From positions 1 through 17,618 of the forward strand of contig JAILZY010000073.1 of assembly GCA_023512255.1 (NCBI GenBank): a DNA stretch of 17,618 bases. Reading direction: 5' to 3'. The position numbers and the translations under genes are program-made. How positions within the stretch are numbered: position 1 is the first letter of the stretch; each line of letters begins with the position of its first letter. Under the pieces are notes generated by a model. It worked only from the letters and a program-made list of their open reading frames with translations, was not told the DNA's origin and searched no databases. Below are positions 13,245 through 17,618 of this stretch, in pieces. This DNA is from a bacterium. GTDB taxonomy: Bacteria > SZUA-182 > DTGQ01.

Positions 13245-16007
13245 CTAGCGGGCCCCGATAGGGGCTGGTTTCTCTTCTCTTATACTCTTATATGGCCAAA
13301 ATGGCCCATTATAAAACCAAAGCGGGGAGTTGTGAAGATCGTGGAGATATGAATTAATCAAATCTTGAGATAACTCACCCCAATTCCGCCAGCCGGCTGT
13401 TATAGCACTTGGCCCTTGTTGGAAAAACATCGGCCACGGAGAGCTAACTGCTACAAAATCCTGCCCCTTAACTGGCTTTGAGCCGTATTCTGCTTTGAGA
13501 TTGCCGCTCAGGATAAGCGGGATTATTTTGCCTTTCTCTTCCCTGAGCTGCAATACCCTAATCACCTCCTGGGCATTAAAATCAATAATTAGATCCTTAT
13601 AGCCATCCCGGCCAAGATCTGGACAATCATAAGGTCCTCTTTTTTCTCCTGACGGCAGGGTAGCCAGATCTTGGTACTTTTGACGAATCGGAGCGACACT
13701 TGCCAAGATCCCCTCACGGCCTAGCTTTAGTGATCCGGGCTCTATGCTGGCAACATCGAATCCACGGCTGCCAAGGACCAAAACAGAAAGCGGCCTTATA
13801 TTCGTCATGTTAAGCTGATTTAAGCAAGAGCCAGGCTGGATATCAATAGCTAGCTCAACCGTAACCTTCTGTGTCTGGGTGACGGAGTGGCCATGGCCAT
13901 CGTCATAGGTCCAGGTTACTGTGTAGGTGCCAGGGATGTTGTAGGTGATAGGATCGGTGGTTGTAGCCGTGATTGTCCCTACACAGTTGTCGATCGCGGT
14001 TGGTGGAGTCAGGGTAGCGGCGCCTTTCCCAATAATTTCAGGCAGGGGATCAATGGTTGGGATTGGCGGCTGAGAGTCCTGGATAATAATCTGCTGGGTC
14101 TGGAATGGAGCGCTTCCACGATAGCCATAAGCCCAGGTTACGGTATAGGTTCCTGGTTCATGGTAAACCAGGGGGCTGGTGGTTGTAGCCGTTATTTTCT
14201 CCTCCGCACATCCTCCCCGGCTGGCTGTTGGCGGAGTTAGGGTAATTCCGCATTCAGCTTGCAGGGTAGGAAGGGGATCAACATCTGGGATAGGAGGTTT
14301 GGCTGTCAATTTGATCAGCTCCCATCCTCCGTGCGGCTTGTTGGAATCAGGCACCAGGTTAGACATAGTGGCTGTGCCTACATATAAGGCATCCTCTGTG
14401 GCCACCATGTTGCGGAAATTATTATTAGGATTACCGAGTCCGTTCAGGGATTCGGGCCGGGCCGGGCTATTTGAATCAATAAAGCGGAAAAGATCCCCAC
14501 CTGCGGGACTACTACTTACACTAATTCTGGCCTCCATGGTGCCGACAAAAAGCTGATCCTGAAAAACGGCCATTGACCAGGTATAATAATTCCCCGGATT
14601 GCCAAAGCCTGATGGGCCAAAGAGCGGTTTTACTCCACCCATGTTATTGGCCACCTCTTCCCAGGTGCCGCTATAGGTGCCAGGATTGGATAGGTTGGGC
14701 GTATATTTCCACAGCTTTTCCTCTCCATAGAGAAGGGTAATCTCTTGTGAGCGGGTGCCGAAATTCCGTCCACGGAAAAGACTGGTAAGTCGATTAGTTC
14801 CCTTCTCAGCCTGCTTATGTTTCTCAGGATCTTCAGGCTCACCGAAGATGGCAAAGTGAAGACTTTCAGCCACATGGGGCATATGCATGGTCCCCCAATA
14901 GAGGTAGCCTTTGAATGAGGCCAAAGCACCGCCTCCGTAAGTCGCGGCTATCAGTAGATCAGGCTCATAGTCATCCACCTGCCAGACCTTGGTCCAGGAA
15001 TTGGCATGGATGGCTCTCAGCCCTCCTGGCGGGATAGGTGGGCTCATATAGAGGCCGGCTAAGGCCAACGGCGGAAACATCATCTCCGGCCAGGTAGTTA
15101 CAAACAGCCTGCCCTCATGCTCGGCTAGCTCTACACCTTCGCTGTCCAGCTTGCCAACCTCCTCAAAGATAAAAGGGGTAATAAGGTTCCCAACCCAGCG
15201 CAGCACGCTCCCCCCACCAGAGGTATTGCGGACCGCAGTGTAGAGGACCCCATCTACCACCAGCCACTTTCTGATATCAGCATAAGTAGCCAGCGTGGTC
15301 GAGCCTAGATACTCTTTGGTATCAGATCGAAAAGCAAATAGATTTATTCCCGCGCTGCCTGTAGGCAGACAGGGACCAGCGAAAATGACTATTTTGCCAA
15401 GCGAGCCTGCTGAGCGAATTCCCATGGTGGTTTTGATCCGATCATCAACGGCCAGACATTCAGATGTTTTCTCGATCAGTTTGTTTTTGCTGGTATCGTA
15501 AACATAGATTTTGGGCGGTCTCCAATCACCTTGAGCTGGCAGTAGGGGTGGTGAATATTGAGACTCGCCATACTCACAAACATAGTTTGCACCCTCACGC
15601 GGGGTTAGATTAACGAAGCTGCTGCTAGCCATAGCCATACAGGTTACATTAGCCGAGCTTGCGAACCAGATGTCCCCTTCCTCTGATTTTGTCATCCCCC
15701 AGACATAGGTTTGATTCACCTTGGGGATGCCCTCAGGGCAAGGTGGCCCAGGAGAGGGTGGATTCCCAATGCCATGATAGCATTCATCAGGCTCGGCCTT
15801 GGCTAGTAATTTCCGATCCAGGATCGGACAAGGTTCCTGCATTTGAGTTGATTGAACGACGGCCATGTAAGTTTCATTTGCTGAAGAAGAGACCGCCTGA
15901 GACGAAGCGCAACAGATGGCCCCACCAGCACTGCTGATAAAGCCTATAAGAATAGCTCCAGCCGCGACAGCCTGCACCATGGTGAGAATCTCTCTCCCTG
16001 ATTTCAT
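13245..16007 (-). CDS. Exported beta-propeller / HYR-like / IDIxPG protein
   Basis: A 920-residue exported protein. Residues 1-30 are a Sec signal peptide (hydrophobic core VAAGAILIGFISSAGGA). Residues 98-570 carry propeller-like blades such as VFQDQLFVGTMEARI and ATEDALYVGTATMSN, preceded by GFGNPGNYYTWSM and GLGNPNNNFRNM, a pattern common in secreted beta-propeller repeats. Two HYR/Ig-like modules follow (about 574-646 and 649-719), with PPTAIDNCVGTITATTT and PGTYTVTWTYDDGHG. Residues 721-835 are an IDIxPG-type module (IDIQPGSCLNQLN, then CPDLGRDGYKDLIIDFN). The last 80 residues are Trp/Pro-rich and unrecognised. Around fourteen cysteines suggest disulfides outside the cytoplasm. The ATG at 16007 has GGAGGAG six bases upstream. 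The role is unknown; modules like these are usual in adhesins and extracellular binding proteins. No sorting signal or C-terminal anchor is evident. Confidence 0.82.
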   Translation of the reverse strand: MKSGREILTMVQAVAAGAILIGFISSAGGAICCASSQAVSSSANETYMAVVQSTQMQEPCPILDRKLLAKAEPDECYHGIGNPPSPGPPCPEGIPKVNQTYVWGMTKSEEGDIWFASSANVTCMAMASSSFVNLTPREGANYVCEYGESQYSPPLLPAQGDWRPPKIYVYDTSKNKLIEKTSECLAVDDRIKTTMGIRSAGSLGKIVIFAGPCLPTGSAGINLFAFRSDTKEYLGSTTLATYADIRKWLVVDGVLYTAVRNTSGGGSVLRWVGNLITPFIFEEVGKLDSEGVELAEHEGRLFVTTWPEMMFPPLALAGLYMSPPIPPGGLRAIHANSWTKVWQVDDYEPDLLIAATYGGGALASFKGYLYWGTMHMPHVAESLHFAIFGEPEDPEKHKQAEKGTNRLTSLFRGRNFGTRSQEITLLYGEEKLWKYTPNLSNPGTYSGTWEEVANNMGGVKPLFGPSGFGNPGNYYTWSMAVFQDQLFVGTMEARISVSSSPAGGDLFRFIDSNSPARPESLNGLGNPNNNFRNMVATEDALYVGTATMSNLVPDSNKPHGGWELIKLTAKPPIPDVDPLPTLQAECGITLTPPTASRGGCAEEKITATTTSPLVYHEPGTYTVTWAYGYRGSAPFQTQQIIIQDSQPPIPTIDPLPEIIGKGAATLTPPTAIDNCVGTITATTTDPITYNIPGTYTVTWTYDDGHGHSVTQTQKVTVELAIDIQPGSCLNQLNMTNIRPLSVLVLGSRGFDVASIEPGSLKLGREGILASVAPIRQKYQDLATLPSGEKRGPYDCPDLGRDGYKDLIIDFNAQEVIRVLQLREEKGKIIPLILSGNLKAEYGSKPVKGQDFVAVSSPWPMFFQQGPSAITAGWRNWGELSQDLINSYLHDLHNSPLWFYNGPFWPYKSIREEKPAPIGAR

Positions 16008-16052
16008 TTTGCTCTCCTCCCATATAAGTTAGACCGAAGGTTAAGGTTAATT

Positions 16053-16193
16053 GATAGACTCTTACTCAAAAGAGCTTCTTAGCAAGCTTTAACAGCCTAT
16101 CCCAACCCATATCATCCGGGGGCTAGGCATCTTGCCTCTCATCCTGGGTAGGCGATCTTGCCCCGCTATCCGGAAGTTTTGGGATGGTCTATC
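16053..16193 (-). other. Structured leader candidate upstream of the 920-residue protein
   Basis: Nested inverted repeats enclose 141 bases. The outer arms are GATAGAC (16053-16059) and GTCTATC (16187-16193), and the inner arms ATCCCAA (16099-16105) and TTGGGAT (16179-16185). Inside are two similar small hairpins, which on the minus strand read AGGCAAGATGCCT and GGCAAGATCGCC. Two further hairpins lie at 16059-16074 (CTCTT with AAGAG) and 16074-16087 (AGCTT with AAGCT). It ends about 45 bases upstream of the start codon at 16007. I do not recognise a known riboswitch family in it. It could equally be a DNA-level repeat. Confidence 0.45.
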
Positions 16194-16411
16194 TAATATA
16201 TCAGCTATATCAGCAAAATCAGCTAAGGCCGTATTATATCTCTTGGAGCACTTAGGCCGCACTCATCATGTTGCTAAATAAGTGTGGTGAAAATTCAGAC
16301 TCTCAGAAGTTAGGTGAGATACAGATCGGCTATTTTCCCTTAAGGCCATTACCCAAGAATAGGATCGAAAATAGCCTCTTGGTGAATAATTCTTATTGGT
16401 CAGGAATTTTT
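16194..16411. other. Spacer with inverted repeat GGCTATTTTC/GAAAATAGCC
   Basis: A non-coding stretch that should contain the promoter of the 920-residue gene. The perfect inverted repeat GGCTATTTTC (16328-16337) and GAAAATAGCC (16367-16376) has a 29-base interior containing CCTTAAGG. A minus-strand TATAAT lies near 16236 without a convincing -35. I see no open frame. Confidence 0.5.
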
Positions 16412-16463
16412 CAAAAAAAACAAAAAAGGCAGAAAAGCTAATCGATTAGCTTTTCTGCCTTTT
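16412..16463 (-). terminator. Strong terminator: 40-bp perfect palindrome plus T tract
   Basis: Bases 16424-16463 form a perfect palindrome with 20-bp arms centred on ATCGAT, the right arm containing TAGCTTTTCTGCC. On the minus strand it is followed by TTGTTTTTTTT (16422-16412), a classical intrinsic terminator. It lies 220 bases past the cytochrome stop codon and insulates the 920-residue gene. The plus strand has only TTTT inside the stem. Confidence 0.85.
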
Positions 16464-16472
16464 CGTAAAGAA

Positions 16473-16588
16473 CATATGGCTCGTCTAATTGTCATTTAAC
16501 AGTTCTAAAAAATCTCAAAAATTTTTTCACCTTCCCCTTTTTTCGATTTTAAAGATCCGATAACTTATTTTCATTAGACCGCCATATG
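16473..16588. repeat. Long-range inverted repeat, CATATGGC...GTCTAAT arms
   Basis: CATATGGCTCGTCTAAT (16473-16489) and ATTAGACCGCCATATG (16573-16588) are inverted copies with one gap and one mismatch, separated by 83 bases. A partial third copy, ATTAGACGC, lies at 16612-16620. The set sits in the 3' region between the cytochrome stop and its terminator. The enclosed sequence has only tiny open frames. Confidence 0.65.
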
Positions 16589-16683
16589 GAATTTTCCCTT
16601 TGTTCTAACTTATTAGACGCAAAAAGGAGGGAATCCTTACGCCTATCAAAATCAAAAAAGAGGATTAATCTTAAAAAAAGGGA

Positions 16684-17436
16684 TTATTTTATATTTTTCC
16701 CCTTGTAGACAACCCTCTGGCCATAATTTTCACCCTCATGGCAGGTATCGCAGGTAGCTTTAGTGGCCTTGCAATATTCCGTATGACATTCAACACATTT
16801 TACATCCTGGTGGTATTCGAGAAGTGGGGTTTCATCATCTGTCAGCCGGACATCAGGATGTTTTGGATGGCAGAGAGCACAATTTGAAGCCCCGATATCC
16901 TTATTCGTATGGCAGAGAAAACAGCTACTTTTCATGTCTGGAAGGAATTTTTGCTCACCATGGGCAATATCACGATGGCAAGGCATACACTGGTATCTTG
17001 TTCCGATTTCCCTCATCACCTTGATATGTTTGGCATGGTTTAAGGTAACCGTCCGGTCAGGGCGAGCAGCTCGGTCAAGGTCCTCAATGTGGTGACATTC
17101 CTCCCGAACACATACTACTGGCTGGGTAGCCTCAAGATGGTAGTTTCCGCTGATATGATAAACCAGCGAAAAAAGGCCGGCAACTTTAGCCTTAAGGAGT
17201 CCCACTAGCCCGGGTTGGGAGTGACATTTCATGCAATTGTGCATCTCAGGATTATCCGGGCCATGTTTGGATAATTTCCAGGTAGCACCAAGTTCCTTCA
17301 TTTCATGACAACTCAGACAAAACCATGAAGTACAGGTGAGCTCAATACCGGCGAACGCTATAACTCCAAATAATACTACACCTACCACTATTAGGATTAT
17401 TTTCTTGCCCGTGCTCATTTTTTTCTTTTCAGCCAC
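16684..17436 (-). CDS. Membrane-anchored NapC/NirT-like multiheme cytochrome c
   Basis: A 250-residue protein. One transmembrane anchor (about residues 12-33, KKIILIVVGVVLFGVIAFAG) is followed by a periplasmic domain with seven CXXCH sites: CLSCH (40), CMKCH (68), CMPCH (150), CFLCH (172), CALCH (186), CVECH (214) and CDTCH (229). One CVREECH at 109-115 fits the CX4CH heme motif known from tetraheme cytochrome c3. Eight hemes are therefore possible. The anchor plus CLSCHEM and CMKCH pattern is NapC/NirT-like, a family that passes electrons from menaquinol to periplasmic reductases. The extra hemes exceed the usual four. GTG at 17436 is chosen because AGGAGG lies nine bases upstream (17446-17451); the TTG at 17472 has no such site. 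Distal His residues (HGPDNPEMH, LNHAKH, YHQD) may be axial ligands. No reductase adjoins it in the window. Confidence 0.85.
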   Translation of the reverse strand: MAEKKKMSTGKKIILIVVGVVLFGVIAFAGIELTCTSWFCLSCHEMKELGATWKLSKHGPDNPEMHNCMKCHSQPGLVGLLKAKVAGLFSLVYHISGNYHLEATQPVVCVREECHHIEDLDRAARPDRTVTLNHAKHIKVMREIGTRYQCMPCHRDIAHGEQKFLPDMKSSCFLCHTNKDIGASNCALCHPKHPDVRLTDDETPLLEYHQDVKCVECHTEYCKATKATCDTCHEGENYGQRVVYKGKNIK

Positions 17437-17618
17437 AACCTTTACCCTCCTCTTATAAACTTTTTGGAACAACGGTTAGATTTACGGTTTGATTTTCTTC
17501 TTGTTGGTCCTGCTGGGAGATGAAAACAATAATTCGGATTACTCAGATGTTCCCCATATTTAAAATTAGGAGAAGTAGATAAGCTGCAGGGGAAGGGTAT
17601 TGAGGTAAAAGACAATAG
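17437..17618. other. Right edge, no gene assigned
   Basis: This stretch holds the AGGAGG ribosome site of the cytochrome gene. A minus-strand frame is open from the window edge to a TAA at 17444-17442 (58 codons), but its composition (many Ser, Asn, Arg and Pro) does not look like a conserved protein end. An upstream gene reaching into the window cannot be excluded. Confidence 0.4.

Noticed and set aside
15911-15940. Lipoprotein signal in the 920-residue protein (Cys32/Cys33 after AGGAI)
   Set aside because: The residues before the cysteine do not fit the lipobox, so an ordinary Sec signal peptide is preferred.
16053-16193. Cyclic-di-GMP (GEMM), cobalamin or molybdenum-cofactor riboswitch
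   Set aside because: The conserved core sequences of these families are not present, although the region looks structured.
17442-17618. Minus-strand frame open from the window edge to a TAA before the cytochrome start
   Set aside because: Fifty-eight codons with no recognisable motif; it may be the end of an upstream gene but cannot be supported.

Overview
The window looks like a piece of a Gram-negative, anaerobic or facultative bacterial chromosome of moderate A+T content, with long non-coding spacers. The evidence is a NapC/NirT-like membrane multiheme cytochrome c, [NiFe]-hydrogenase maturation genes, a large hybrid sensor kinase, several Sec-exported proteins and a good sigma-54 promoter. 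This would suit a Desulfobacterota-like or candidate-phylum organism. No rRNA, tRNA or marker gene is present, so the lineage is an inference and not fixed.

Layout, left to right. (1) 3-1361: the 3' part of a polytopic GT-C/GT39-like glycosyltransferase, cut by the window edge. (2) 1470-1871 (-): a small coiled-coil protein built on 11-residue repeats. (3) 2315-2908 (+): an unrecognised exported Pro/Tyr-rich protein behind a sigma-54 promoter. (4) 2982-3614 (-): a LysM protein with its own intrinsic terminator. (5) 3918-5054 (+): an exported glutamine cyclotransferase with a long low-complexity N-terminal extension, bracketed by two copies of a palindromic element. (6) 5196-8021 (-): a REC-PAS-PAS-PAS-HisKA-HATPase-REC hybrid kinase. 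(7) 8340-12833 (+): hypA-hypB-hypF-cysK behind a near-consensus sigma-70 promoter. (8) 13245-16007 (-): a 920-residue exported beta-propeller/HYR-like/IDIxPG protein with a structured leader. (9) 16684-17436 (-): a membrane-anchored cytochrome c with seven CXXCH and one CX4CH site, followed by a 40-bp perfect-palindrome terminator.

How the genes work together: hypA, hypB and hypF handle nickel insertion and CN-ligand synthesis for [NiFe] hydrogenase. The multiheme cytochrome could carry electrons between the quinone pool and periplasmic partners. No hydrogenase structural genes and no hypC, hypD or hypE are in view. The exported proteins (QC, the propeller protein and the Pro/Tyr protein) have no visible shared pathway.

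The most unusual material is non-coding. It includes a 126-bp compound of three back-to-back perfect palindromes at 5055-5180 with a half copy at 3732-3808, a nested inverted-repeat structure at 16053-16193 in the presumed 5' leader of the 920-residue protein, and short (13-25 bp) tandem duplications in at least seven intergenic spacers.
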